From Spelaeicoccus albus (GTDB lineage Bacteria > Actinomycetota > Actinomycetes > Actinomycetales > Brevibacteriaceae): a stretch of DNA of 64,000 bases. Under the pieces are notes generated by a model. It made no database searches. It worked only from the letters and a program-made list of their open reading frames with translations, and had not been told where the DNA came from. This document shows, in pieces, positions 1-7,976 of the stretch; the stretch's first letter is position 1, and each line of letters opens with the position of its first letter. A program made the translations under genes and the position numbers. The stretch covers positions 3,606,518-3,670,517 of the forward strand of contig NZ_JACBZP010000001.1 in assembly GCF_013409065.1 (NCBI RefSeq), in the 5' to 3' direction.

Positions 1-1
1 A

Positions 2-43
2 CGTGTGACGGAGCTGGCCCGTCGTTATGCCCACAAGGAGTGA
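2..43 (+). CDS. 3' end of an upstream gene (partial)
   Basis: An open frame enters from the left edge and ends at a TGA at 41-43, encoding about thirteen residues ending RRYAHKE. The AAGGAG ribosome-binding site of the next gene lies inside it, and its stop is two bases from the next ATG, the spacing expected of two coupled genes. The frame is too short to identify, and it could be chance open sequence in GC-rich DNA. Confidence 0.35.
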   Translation, partial: RVTELARRYAHKE

Positions 44-45
44 CA

Positions 46-894
46 ATGCAGAGATTCACCGGACGAACGGCCTTCGTGACGGGGGCAGCTGACGGGATCG
101 GCAAGGCGATCGCCCGCCGGCTGATCGATGAGGGCGGATCGGTCGCCGTTACCGACATCGATGCCCAGGCGGCCGAAGCGACCGCCCGCGAGCTTGCCGC
201 GGACGCGGACGCGGCCGCGGCCAGCGTGATCGGTGTCGAGGCCGACGTGTGCGACAGAGCATCGGTCGATCGGGCCGTCGCCACGGCCGTCACCCGATTC
301 GGTGGCATCGACATCCTCGTCAACAACGTCGGCATCGATTACGGCGGTCCGTTCGAGGACATCACCGACGACACGTGGGCCGCCCAGACCGATCCGACGT
401 TGTACGGAGCAGTTCGATGCGTGCAGGCGACGCTCCCGCATCTGCTTCGGTCCGATCATGCGGCGGTCGTGGCCATCGCGTCGGTCAACGGGATGTCGGC
501 GATCAGCGGCGAGGCGTACTCGACCGCCAAGGCCGGCATCATTAATTTGATGGCCAATCTTGCCGTGCGCTACTCCCCCGTCCGGCTGGCTGCGCGCGCC
601 GAACCGGCGACGGAAGATCCGTCCCGGGACGGGCCGGCGGAGCTGCCGCGGGGCATCCGGTTCAACGCCGTCTCGCCCGGGACCATCCATACCGGGGTGT
701 GGGATCGCCGGGGCGCGGACGGCGCGGCGGACCTTGAACGCATGCGGCGTCTCTACCCGATGGGCAGGGTCGGCAGGCCCGACGACATCGCCGCTGCCGT
801 TGCCTTCCTGGCCTCGGACGACGCGTCATGGATCACGGGCATCAACCTGCCGGTCGAAGGCGGTCTCCTTGCCGGGCCGCAGTTCCTCCGGTAG
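46..894 (+). CDS. SDR family NAD(P)-dependent oxidoreductase
   Basis: This is a classical short-chain dehydrogenase/reductase, a soluble NAD(P)-linked enzyme oxidising an alcohol or reducing a ketone; the substrate is not readable from the sequence. The cofactor glycine motif TGAADGIG is at residues 12-19. The NNVG motif follows, then the catalytic Ser near 146, Tyr 158 and Lys 162 (YSTAK). The usual NAVSPG segment and a C-terminal GxxxPVEGG end follow. An Ala, Glu and Pro rich insertion of about 23 residues (about 178-200) separates the helix after the active site from GIRFNAVSPG, where most relatives have only a few residues. ATG 46 is chosen because AAGGAG ends five bases before it; a GTG at 40 lies inside that site. 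The gene converges on the ABC ATPase gene with a gap of seven bases. Confidence 0.85.
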   Translation: MQRFTGRTAFVTGAADGIGKAIARRLIDEGGSVAVTDIDAQAAEATARELAADADAAAASVIGVEADVCDRASVDRAVATAVTRFGGIDILVNNVGIDYGGPFEDITDDTWAAQTDPTLYGAVRCVQATLPHLLRSDHAAVVAIASVNGMSAISGEAYSTAKAGIINLMANLAVRYSPVRLAARAEPATEDPSRDGPAELPRGIRFNAVSPGTIHTGVWDRRGADGAADLERMRRLYPMGRVGRPDDIAAAVAFLASDDASWITGINLPVEGGLLAGPQFLR

Positions 895-901
895 CCGGCG
901 G

Positions 902-1684
902 TCAATGCTGCGTGATTCTGCTCAAGAATGCTTTCGTCCGGTCGTGGCTGGGGTGTTCCAGGACGTCTTTCGGATCTCCCTGTTCGACAATCTTGCCCTC
1001 GTCCATGAAAACGACGCGGTCGGCCACTTCTCGGGCAAACCCGATCTCGTGGGTCACTATCACCATGGTCATGCCCTCATTGGCGAGATCCTTCATCACG
1101 TTCAACACCTCGCCGATCGTTTCCGGATCGAGAGCGGACGTCGGCTCGTCAAAGAGCATGAGCTGCGGCTGCATGGCAAGTGCGCGGGCAATGGCGACCC
1201 GCTGCTGCTGGCCGCCCGACAGCTCGCGCGGATAGGAGTCGGCCTTGTCCGGTAATCCCACTTTCCGCAGCAGCTCAACAGCGCGTTCACGGGCCGCGCG
1301 CTTACTGATCTTGCTCACCTTGCGCGGGGCGAGCGCCAAGTTCTCCAGCACTTTCAGGTGCGGGAACACGTTGAACCCTTGAAAGACCATTCCCACGCGT
1401 TTGCGGACGGCGTTCATGTCCGTCCTCGAGTGCCCGAGGTCGTATCCCAGTACCGTAAGCGTCCCCGACGTCACGGTCTCCAACCTGTTCAAACACCGCA
1501 ACAGCGTGCTCTTGCCCGAGCCGGACGGGCCGATGATGCACAGCACCTCGTTGGCGGCGACTTCGAGGTCGATGTCCGTCAAGACTTCATTGGAGCCGAA
1601 ACTCTTGTGCAGGTTTTCAACTATGACCACCGGGCCGTCGGCCGGTGATTCCGGCACATGCCTGCGGGCGCTATCCTCGCTCAT
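902..1684 (-). CDS. Amino acid ABC transporter ATP-binding protein
   Basis: This is the ATPase of a polar amino acid uptake (PAAT/HAAT type) importer, acting as a dimer on the cytoplasmic face of the two permeases encoded just upstream. Walker [10 protein letters not shown] is at 52-60, the Q-loop [11 protein letters not shown] near 100-110, the ABC signature LSGGQQQR at 155-162, and Walker B LMLFDEP at 175-181 followed by the H-loop IVTHE. It strongly resembles GlnQ/GluA proteins. The start is ATG 1684, which overlaps the permease stop by four bases (ATGA) and has AGAGGAAG upstream, rather than an in-frame start six codons earlier. It is the last gene of a four-gene minus-strand operon. Substrate specificity cannot be told from the ATPase. 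Confidence 0.93.
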   Translation of the reverse strand: MSEDSARRHVPESPADGPVVIVENLHKSFGSNEVLTDIDLEVAANEVLCIIGPSGSGKSTLLRCLNRLETVTSGTLTVLGYDLGHSRTDMNAVRKRVGMVFQGFNVFPHLKVLENLALAPRKVSKISKRAARERAVELLRKVGLPDKADSYPRELSGGQQQRVAIARALAMQPQLMLFDEPTSALDPETIGEVLNVMKDLANEGMTMVIVTHEIGFAREVADRVVFMDEGKIVEQGDPKDVLEHPSHDRTKAFLSRITQH

Positions 1685-2343
1685 GCCAACTTCCTCTCCC
1701 ACCAGCGACCCAATAACGCCATCGGGTAGGAAATCACGAAATAGAGCGCGGCGGCAACGAGAAATACTACGAGCGGCTGATTATTGATCGTGCTGATAAT
1801 GTTTGCCTCCTTGGTGAGCTCTGCGTATTGAATAGCGGACGCGAGAGCGGACGCTTTGACCAAGGAAATGAGAAATCCCATTCCCGACGGCAGGACGATC
1901 CGCATTGCCTGCGGCACTATGACGTAGCGAAATTTGACGAAGTATCCCATTCCGAGCGCTTCAGCGGCTTCGCTCTGGCCCTGCGGTATTGCATTGATAC
2001 TGCCGCGAAATATCTCCCCCACATATGCGGCGGCGTAAATGCTCAGGCCGAGTATTGCAGTGAATGCCGGTGAGAACGTCAGCAATGGGAAAAGGATCGG
2101 CAACGCGAAGAACATGAAGAACAGGATGATCAACGGCGGGATCCCGCGAATGATGCTGGTGTAAATATTGCTGATCCAGCGTGCCGGCGGAAGCGGGCTG
2201 GTGGCGGCCAGCCCCAGCACCATGCCGACGAGGCTGCCGACGATACCGGAGATCACGACGGCGATGACCGTGTATCCCAGTCCGCGCAGCAGTGCCGGCA
2301 GATATTGGGCGGTCCATGCCGGAACATCGGAAATCCAGGTCAT
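1681..2343 (-). CDS. Amino acid ABC transporter permease (second)
   Basis: This is an integral membrane subunit of the importer, 220 residues, about five hydrophobic helices, family BPD_transp_1 (HisM/GlnP-like). The EAA loop that docks the ATPase is visible as [23 protein letters not shown] near residues 134-156. It pairs with the permease encoded directly upstream; heterodimeric permeases are common in this transporter class. The gap to that gene is nine bases, and its own stop overlaps the ATPase start, so the operon is tightly coupled. The N-terminus reads naturally into the first helix from ATG 2343. Confidence 0.9.
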   Translation of the reverse strand: MTWISDVPAWTAQYLPALLRGLGYTVIAVVISGIVGSLVGMVLGLAATSPLPPARWISNIYTSIIRGIPPLIILFFMFFALPILFPLLTFSPAFTAILGLSIYAAAYVGEIFRGSINAIPQGQSEAAEALGMGYFVKFRYVIVPQAMRIVLPSGMGFLISLVKASALASAIQYAELTKEANIISTINNQPLVVFLVAAALYFVISYPMALLGRWWERKLA

Positions 2344-2352
2344 AGTGAGTCC

Positions 2353-2994
2353 TTACCAGCGGAACGCAAAACGTTCCGTCGCTCGGGATGCCAGGGCCGC
2401 GATGGCTGACACGACGTAATACAGCGCCGCGCCGATCGCGAAGAGCGGCAGCGTCAGCTCGGTTGTCGAGACTATGTTGCGCAACGCGTTGGTCAGTTCC
2501 TGATACGAAATGATGGAGGCGACCGACGAGAACAGGAACAGGATGATCAACTGATTGGTCAACGCCGGCAGCACGTTGCGCAGCGCAGGCTTGAACACCA
2601 CGTAGATGAAGGTTTGCACCGAGGTCATGCCCAGCGCGGCGCTTGCCTCGCGTTGCCCGGTCGGCACGGACTCGAATCCGGCACGAAAGATCTCGGCCGT
2701 ATAGGCGGCATTGTTCAAACTCAATCCGATGAACGTCGAGAAGAAGGGGTTGACGTTGAGACCCAACTGCCCCAGCCCGAAATAAAACAGATAGAGCTGC
2801 ACCAACAGCGGCGTGTTGCGGAAGAGTTCGATGAATCCGCGGCTGAGCCACCCGACGACGGGGACGTTCCCGGCCTTGGCAATGGCAAGCGGTATGCCGA
2901 GAAGGCCCCCGACGACGAAGCCCAGTGCGGTGACGAGGACGCTGCTTCCCAGGGCGCCGATCAGCTCGGGAAGATACGTGAGCGCTTCACCCAT
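2353..2994 (-). CDS. Amino acid ABC transporter permease (first)
   Basis: This is the first permease of the same importer, 213 residues, with the family hallmark FIELFRNTPLLVQLYLFYFG near residues 55-75 and the coupling loop EASAALGMTSVQTFIYVVF near 115-133. Both are typical of polar amino acid ABC permeases such as GlnP/GltJ. It lies six bases downstream of the binding-protein gene and nine bases upstream of the second permease. ATG 2994 gives a normal start just ahead of the first transmembrane helix. Confidence 0.9.
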   Translation of the reverse strand: MGEALTYLPELIGALGSSVLVTALGFVVGGLLGIPLAIAKAGNVPVVGWLSRGFIELFRNTPLLVQLYLFYFGLGQLGLNVNPFFSTFIGLSLNNAAYTAEIFRAGFESVPTGQREASAALGMTSVQTFIYVVFKPALRNVLPALTNQLIILFLFSSVASIISYQELTNALRNIVSTTELTLPLFAIGAALYYVVSAIAALASRATERFAFRW

Positions 2995-3000
2995 GGATTC

Positions 3001-3828
3001 CTAGCCGTAGTTTTTGACAAGCGGCGACAGGTCTTCGTCAAACCATTTCTTATGCAGTTTTTGGGCATCGCCCTGGCTGATCAAATTGCGGATGAAGTTG
3101 TCCAGATAATTCAGCCATTGCTGTTGATCGGGCAACACGCCCATTGAAATAAGATCGGGTTTGATCGGCGGGACGTCCAACGCCTTCAGCGCGCTGTTCT
3201 TCTTCGCGTTTTGGTGCGTCACATAGTACGTCTCCATTGCCGCATCCACTTTATTGGATTTCAGCGCCTGCAACACGTGAGCAATGCTGTCGAACCGTAC
3301 CGGCTTCGCCTTGGGAAAGTCGTCGGTGATGATCGTGTCGTTTGTACTGCCGCGGGCAACTGCTACCTTTTTGCCGGCCAGATCCTTCACGCTCGTGATG
3401 GGATCGTCCTTCCGGAACAGCACTCCGGCGCCCTGAGATTTGTACGGAATGGTGAAGGCGACCTTTTTCGCACGTTCGTTGGTGGCGGTGTATGCGGAAA
3501 TATTGACGTCTGCCCGCTTGGATTTCATCACGGACAAGCGCTCATCACCGTTGACCGGCACCATCTTGAGCTTGACGCCAAGTGCTTTCGCCAGCTCTTT
3601 GGCGATGTCCGGGGCGTAGCCGACGATTTTCCCGCTCGGCTTCTTCACGCTGGTCGGCGGGAAATCCGGAAGTACGGCCACCCGCAGCGTCCCCCGCTTT
3701 TCAATGGTCTGCAGCGTGTTCGGCCCCGACTCGCCGCCCGACCCGCCGGCCGAGCAGCCGGAGAGCGCGACCGGAACGATCGCCAGTAGTCCAATTGCAA
3801 GTCTCGTTACGATCCGACGATGCATCAT
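3001..3828 (-). CDS. Amino acid ABC transporter substrate-binding lipoprotein
   Basis: This is an extracytoplasmic solute-binding protein (SBP_bac_3 family) that captures the substrate for the two downstream permeases. A basic N-region, a hydrophobic core and the lipobox ALSGC place the lipid-modified cysteine at residue 25, followed by a Gly/Ser-rich linker. The mature part starts GTLRVAVLPDFPPTS, and the motif GYAPDIAKELAKALG is characteristic of amino acid binders. ATG 3828 is preceded by GGAAGGAC. It is the first gene of the operon; a candidate -10 (TACAGT) and a palindrome lie upstream. The substrate is unknown. The neighbouring IclR and CitE-like genes hint at an acid or amino acid growth substrate, which is inference only. 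Confidence 0.92.
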   Translation of the reverse strand: MMHRRIVTRLAIGLLAIVPVALSGCSAGGSGGESGPNTLQTIEKRGTLRVAVLPDFPPTSVKKPSGKIVGYAPDIAKELAKALGVKLKMVPVNGDERLSVMKSKRADVNISAYTATNERAKKVAFTIPYKSQGAGVLFRKDDPITSVKDLAGKKVAVARGSTNDTIITDDFPKAKPVRFDSIAHVLQALKSNKVDAAMETYYVTHQNAKKNSALKALDVPPIKPDLISMGVLPDQQQWLNYLDNFIRNLISQGDAQKLHKKWFDEDLSPLVKNYG

Positions 3829-3909
3829 CTGTCCTTCCCCTCGAGCCAGAAGTACGGCTCGCAGCTATTTGCCGGTTCGCCGTGTTTTCGTCGAAGTGAG
3901 CATGATCAC

Positions 3910-3938
3910 ACTGTAGCGTAGAGTCACTGGAATGAACA
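3910..3938 (-). promoter_or_regulatory. Candidate promoter of the amino acid ABC operon
   Basis: Reading leftward, a -10-like TACAGT (plus-strand 3910-3915) is separated by 17 bases from a weak -35-like TGTTCA (3933-3938). The binding-protein gene starts about 80 bases further on. The -35 hexamer falls inside the palindrome at 3933-3945, so a protein bound there should block or contact RNA polymerase. This is a pattern match only. Confidence 0.35.
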
Positions 3939-3945
3939 CAGTTCA
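3933..3945. promoter_or_regulatory. Palindromic operator candidate (TGAACACAGTTCA)
   Basis: TGAAC and GTTCA form a perfect five-base dyad around three central bases in the 179-bp space between the divergent ABC operon and the IclR-family gene. IclR regulators bind short imperfect palindromes in their own divergent promoter region, so this is the best candidate site for the adjacent regulator. It overlaps the likely -35 of the ABC promoter. Confidence 0.45.
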
Positions 3946-4007
3946 GAGTAGTGAATTTTTATCCGCCGCACGGTTGCGGCGGTCATCGACACGAAGGAGC
4001 GTTTCTC

Positions 4008-4775
4008 ATGGCGGCCGATCACGATCCTGCTCCGGCGGCAACTCGATCGATGCGTATTCTCGATCTGCTTGAAGAAGCTCAGGGGGCGCCGTTGACCTTG
4101 AGCGCTATTGCCTCGGCGCTGCAAATAGCCAAATCGTCAACGAGCAACTTGCTCTCCGTGCTCGAAGACAGCAATATGATTCAGCGGATTCCCAAGGGCT
4201 ATCGCCTCGGACGGCGCACTGCCGAACTCGGCGGCGCATTTGCCAGGCAGTTCCACCAGATTCGCGAATTCTTCGATATCTGCGACTCGTCCGACTTGCT
4301 GCGCTCCGAAGTCGTGCAGATCACCATGCGCGACGGCACGGATTCGCTGTATCTGGCGCGGTCCGAAGGCAGCCGATACGGCCTCGGAATCCCGATCGGT
4401 TCGCGGTTGCCGCTTCCGCAGTGCGCGACGGGCAATGCCCTGTTGTCGCGCTTGACCGACGATGAGATCAGGGAGCTGGTCGCGCCGATCGCTCCATTTC
4501 CCCAGCTGACGCGCGGCAGCGTCACGACGGTGGATCAACTGCTGAGCAGTATTCGCCAAACGCGCAAGCGTGCTTACGCGATCGACCCGAACGGATCGAT
4601 CGAAGGAGTCACCGGAGTAGCGGTTCCGATCGATGCCTGGCAGCCCGGGGACCCGCCGTTGGCCATTGGAGCGGCACTTCGGAGCGAGGCCGCCTCGAAA
4701 GCGCAAATCGAGCTCATCGGCAAAGAATTGATCGAGGCGGCGACCAAGCTCACCAACCCGTGGACTTTGCGCTGA
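4008..4775 (+). CDS. IclR family transcriptional regulator
   Basis: This 255-residue DNA-binding regulator has an N-terminal winged helix-turn-helix (residues about 12-75; SMRILDLLEEAQGAPLTLSAIA and the recognition segment KSSTSNLLSVLE) and a C-terminal effector domain. ITMRDGTDSLYLAR, QCATGNALL and GVTGVAVPI are recognisable pieces of that domain. The start is ATG 4008 after GAAGGAG rather than a GTG 57 bases upstream. The gene is divergent from the amino acid ABC operon and convergent with the CitE-like gene (17-bp gap). It probably controls the importer in response to a metabolite; the effector is unknown. Confidence 0.88.
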   Translation: MAADHDPAPAATRSMRILDLLEEAQGAPLTLSAIASALQIAKSSTSNLLSVLEDSNMIQRIPKGYRLGRRTAELGGAFARQFHQIREFFDICDSSDLLRSEVVQITMRDGTDSLYLARSEGSRYGLGIPIGSRLPLPQCATGNALLSRLTDDEIRELVAPIAPFPQLTRGSVTTVDQLLSSIRQTRKRAYAIDPNGSIEGVTGVAVPIDAWQPGDPPLAIGAALRSEAASKAQIELIGKELIEAATKLTNPWTLR

Positions 4776-4792
4776 TCTCGGCCGGCGACGGG

Positions 4793-5629
4793 CTACAGCA
4801 GGCCGTACGCCTTGGCGCGGGTCATGATCTTGCGAGCGCGGGCCAGCCGCGGCAGGTCCGAACCGTCACGGATCACTCCGCCGCGGGCATCGAACGACTC
4901 GGTGACGTCCTGCGCCCACTCCAGGTCGGCAGTCGTCGGGCTGAGGATCTCGTTGACCATACCGGTCTGTTCCGGACGCAGGCAGATCTTCGCCAGCAAT
5001 CCCATCGTGAGGCTGTGTGCCGTCTCGGCCACCAGGACGCGGGTTTCGGTTGTCACGACGGGCCCGTCGATCGGGCCCGGCAAGCGTGCGGCGCGGCTGG
5101 CCAGGACCATCCGCGAGCGCGAATACGCCATCGCGGTGTGATCGTCGCCGATATCGGTGTCGCGGCGGAAGTCTCCGGTGCCGAACGCCAACCGGAACGT
5201 GGATTCGGACTTGGCGATCGATGACACGTTCTCAATGCCGACGGCGCTTTCGATGAGCGCCACGATCAGCTTGTCGTCGCCGAGCAGCGCGGCCGTCTCG
5301 GCAACGTGCGAGGCGTCTTCCGTTTTGGCAAGCATCACGCCGGTCAACCCGGGAAGGCCGCGCAGCGCCTCCAGATCGTCCCGCCAGAACTCCGATTCGG
5401 CGTCGTTGATCCGCACGTACGCGCGCCCGCCGTTGTTCAGCCATTTCACGACGTTGTCGCGGGCTTCCGGCTTCTGCTCGGGAGCCACGGCGTCCTCGAT
5501 ATCGAGCACTATGGCGTCAGCCGCCGACGCGGCGGCTTCCTCGAACGTCTCCGGCTTGGCCCCCGGGACCAGCAACCAGGACCGGGCGTCGTGGGGCCTC
5601 ACATCAACTTTTTGGGCGGCAGCAGACAT
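4793..5629 (-). CDS. HpcH/HpaI aldolase / citrate lyase beta-like (CitE-like) protein
   Basis: This is a TIM-barrel enzyme of the CitE-like branch, 278 residues. Near the N-terminus RSWLLVPGAKPETFEEAA and DAIVLDIEDAVAPEQK carry the substrate-binding Arg and the metal-binding acidic residues. GRAYVRIN, LIVALIESAVGIEN and FGTGDFRRDTD are further family landmarks. Free-standing CitE-like proteins act on malyl-, citramalyl- or methylmalyl-CoA type thioesters (lyase or thioesterase), not as citrate lyase subunits, and no citrate lyase alpha or gamma gene is present here. The exact substrate is undetermined. The gene stands alone on the minus strand, ending next to the IclR gene. Confidence 0.85.
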   Translation of the reverse strand: MSAAAQKVDVRPHDARSWLLVPGAKPETFEEAAASAADAIVLDIEDAVAPEQKPEARDNVVKWLNNGGRAYVRINDAESEFWRDDLEALRGLPGLTGVMLAKTEDASHVAETAALLGDDKLIVALIESAVGIENVSSIAKSESTFRLAFGTGDFRRDTDIGDDHTAMAYSRSRMVLASRAARLPGPIDGPVVTTETRVLVAETAHSLTMGLLAKICLRPEQTGMVNEILSPTTADLEWAQDVTESFDARGGVIRDGSDLPRLARARKIMTRAKAYGLL

Positions 5630-5717
5630 CTTTCACGCTTTCTGGATCGGAATTCGACTCTCATCTTAAAGCTCGCGCCACGCCGCCCGAACAGCGACGT
5701 GCCGTGTTGCGGTCGAC

Positions 5718-5731
5718 TAGTGTGACCCATG
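5718..5731 (+). promoter_or_regulatory. Possible leaderless promoter of the DUF2330 gene
   Basis: TAGTGT at 5718-5723 fits the actinobacterial -10 pattern TANNNT and ends five bases before ATG 5729 (eight before ATG 5732). No Shine-Dalgarno sequence precedes either ATG. Leaderless messages are common in Actinobacteria. A convincing -35 is not visible, so confidence is low. Confidence 0.25.
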
Positions 5732-6793
5732 ATGTCAATTCGCTTACGACTGGGCGCTGCCATAGTGGCCGGCGCCTTGGCTCTTGTCGGGTTCACCGCC
5801 GTCGGGGCCGAGGCCTGCGCATGCGGCGCCATGGTGCCGCCAAAGGGCAGCTCCGTCGACGTCGATGCCGAACGGGCACTCGTCAAACTCGACAGCGGCG
5901 TCGAGACAATTGCGTTGCAGCTGAACATGCTGGGCGGTTCGACAGAGGCGGCGCTCGTCGTCCCCACGCCGGCGCCGGCCCGCGTGAGTGCCGGCGACAC
6001 GGACATGTTCACCCGATTGGACGAGCTCACCGAGCCCGAAGTACGCGTGGTGAACGATTGGTGGCCGTCCATCGGCGGCGACGGCGCGACCGCCGTGGGG
6101 TCGGCGCCCACCGTCGTCCGCCAGGTGCAACTCGGCCCGCTTGAAGCCACCACGTTGAAGGGCGGAACCACCAAGAGCCTGAAGAAGTGGCTGAGCGCGC
6201 ACCATTATGTGCTGTCGCCGGCAGTGCGCGACGGCTTGGCGGACTATGTCCGTCGCGGCTGGTCGTTCGTGGCGGTGCGGTTGAAATCGCACCGGGATCT
6301 GAACGGCGGCACACCTCCGCTGCTGATCAAGTTCCCCTCGAAAACACTTGTGTATCCGATGCGGTTGTCCCGGGCGGCGACCGAACCGCAGCACGTGCGG
6401 ATGTACGTCGTCGGCCAGCACAAGATGACGCGGGCCGACAGCGACAACAGCGGCAGCGCCGCGGGCAGTTCGTCGGTGGAGTGGGCGGGCCGGATTGCTT
6501 CCGCGGACCTCGACAATGCGGGCCTCAAGGAGTTTTTCGGCACGAACGACTATCTCACGGTGTTTTCTTCCGTCTACACGGATCCGCGGCTGCAGATCTC
6601 GAGCGACTATCGTTTCGTGCGCGCCGGCGACGACGATCCGTACCAGCCCGTGCAGACCCGACATCACAGCGTGCAGGTCGGCGGCATCTATGCCGGCCCG
6701 CTCATCGCTGTTGCCGTCGCCGTGCTCGTGCTGGCCGGCATCATTACTCTCGTCGTCCGAGTGCTGCGGCGCCGCAAGACCTCTACGCTTTGA
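5729..6793 (+). CDS. DUF2330 domain-containing membrane-anchored protein
   Basis: A signal peptide (RLRLGAAIVAGALALVGFTAVGAEA) is followed at once by ACACGAMVPP, the characteristic cysteine-containing start of DUF2330 proteins. A long extracytoplasmic domain follows, and a single C-terminal helix near residues 320-345 (IAVAVAVLVLAGIITLVVRVL) precedes a basic tail RRRKTSTL. The predicted topology is therefore exported, with a C-terminal membrane anchor. The function of DUF2330 is not established. Two ATG codons stand in tandem, and either could be the start. The 3' end overlaps the convergent MFS gene by 11 bases. Confidence 0.8.
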   Translation: MMSIRLRLGAAIVAGALALVGFTAVGAEACACGAMVPPKGSSVDVDAERALVKLDSGVETIALQLNMLGGSTEAALVVPTPAPARVSAGDTDMFTRLDELTEPEVRVVNDWWPSIGGDGATAVGSAPTVVRQVQLGPLEATTLKGGTTKSLKKWLSAHHYVLSPAVRDGLADYVRRGWSFVAVRLKSHRDLNGGTPPLLIKFPSKTLVYPMRLSRAATEPQHVRMYVVGQHKMTRADSDNSGSAAGSSSVEWAGRIASADLDNAGLKEFFGTNDYLTVFSSVYTDPRLQISSDYRFVRAGDDDPYQPVQTRHHSVQVGGIYAGPLIAVAVAVLVLAGIITLVVRVLRRRKTSTL

Positions 6794-7976
6794 GCGACTC
6801 GGGCCGCCGGGCGGCCGGGGCGGCAAGTCCGGCCGCCACCACCAATGCGAGCACGAGGATCAATGCGTTCAGCAGTCCGATGTGCGCTCCGATCAGCCCG
6901 ATGAGGGGCGGCCCGGCCAAGAACGCCAAGTAGCCCATCGTGGCGACGGCGCTGACGCGAGCCGCGGCCTTTTGCGGGTCGTCCGCTGCCGCGGACATTC
7001 CCACCGGGAATCCGAGCGCCGTGCCGAGGCCCCACGGCACCACTGCGGCGACCGCCACGGCTGGCCACGGCGAGAAGATGAACGCGGCAAGGCCGACCAT
7101 CGCCGTCGCCGCCGAGACCCGCAAGACCGGCACGCGGCCGAACTTGTCGATGAGCGGCCCACCGGCAATGCGGCCGATGGTCATGGCGGACACGAAGACG
7201 CCGAAGACTATCGCCCCCGCCGTGTTCGTCAGGCCGTGCCCGTCGACCGAGGCAAGCGCGAGCCAGTCGCTCGCCGACCCTTCCGCAAAGGACATGCCGA
7301 GCATGACGATGCCGATCAACAGTACCCGGGCCTCGATCCACGCTCGGATCGCACTCCGGGTCTTGTCCTTCCACGTCATGGACGGCGCTTCGGGGACCGC
7401 GCGCCTCGCCACGAATCGTGCGGCAATCGGCATGACGACGACAAGAAGCACCGCGACGGCGCCGAGGTGCCACAGGACCGGGATCCCGAGTTTCGACGCG
7501 GCAGCTCCCGCGACGGCGCCCGTCACGGTGCCCAGGCTGAATGACGCGTGCATGAGCGGAAGCATCGTGCGTCCGATTTCCCGCTCGACGAGCGCGCCTT
7601 CGAGGTTCATGATCACGTCGCAGCTGCCTTGCCCGAAGCCGAACACGAAGAGACCGACGACCACGACTGCCGGCGACGACACGCTGCCGGCACCGACGAT
7701 GGCCAGACCCGCGCCCGCCACGACGAGCGCCGCACCCATGGCGCGTCCTGCGCCCAGCCACGTCACAATCGGGTTGGCCATAGTCAGGCCGGCTATCGAG
7801 CCGATGGACAGACCGAGGATGACGAGGCCGACGCTACCCGTCGACAGCTGCAGGTCGTCGCGCACGGCCGGAATGCGCGCCACCCAGGACGACAGGCCGA
7901 AGCCGCTCAAAATGAACGCGATGAACACGGCGCCCAGCCAGGCCCGAGTCGTGGGCTGCGTACGTCGAATCGTCAC
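6783..7976 (-). CDS. MFS transporter
   Basis: This is a major facilitator superfamily carrier with about twelve hydrophobic segments. It opens AWLGAVFIAFILSGFGLSSW and carries ARIPAVRDDLQLS, typical of the FucP/YbjJ-like MFS group. The substrate is unknown. GTG 7976 overlaps the stop of the upstream MATE gene by four bases (GTGA), arguing for translational coupling; ATG 7994, six codons earlier, is an alternative. The open frame continues far upstream in antisense sequence that is not coding. Two different carrier families in one unit suggest a shared efflux or export role, which is inference. Confidence 0.85.
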   Translation of the reverse strand: MTIRRTQPTTRAWLGAVFIAFILSGFGLSSWVARIPAVRDDLQLSTGSVGLVILGLSIGSIAGLTMANPIVTWLGAGRAMGAALVVAGAGLAIVGAGSVSSPAVVVVGLFVFGFGQGSCDVIMNLEGALVEREIGRTMLPLMHASFSLGTVTGAVAGAAASKLGIPVLWHLGAVAVLLVVVMPIAARFVARRAVPEAPSMTWKDKTRSAIRAWIEARVLLIGIVMLGMSFAEGSASDWLALASVDGHGLTNTAGAIVFGVFVSAMTIGRIAGGPLIDKFGRVPVLRVSAATAMVGLAAFIFSPWPAVAVAAVVPWGLGTALGFPVGMSAAADDPQKAAARVSAVATMGYLAFLAGPPLIGLIGAHIGLLNALILVLALVVAAGLAAPAARRPESLKA

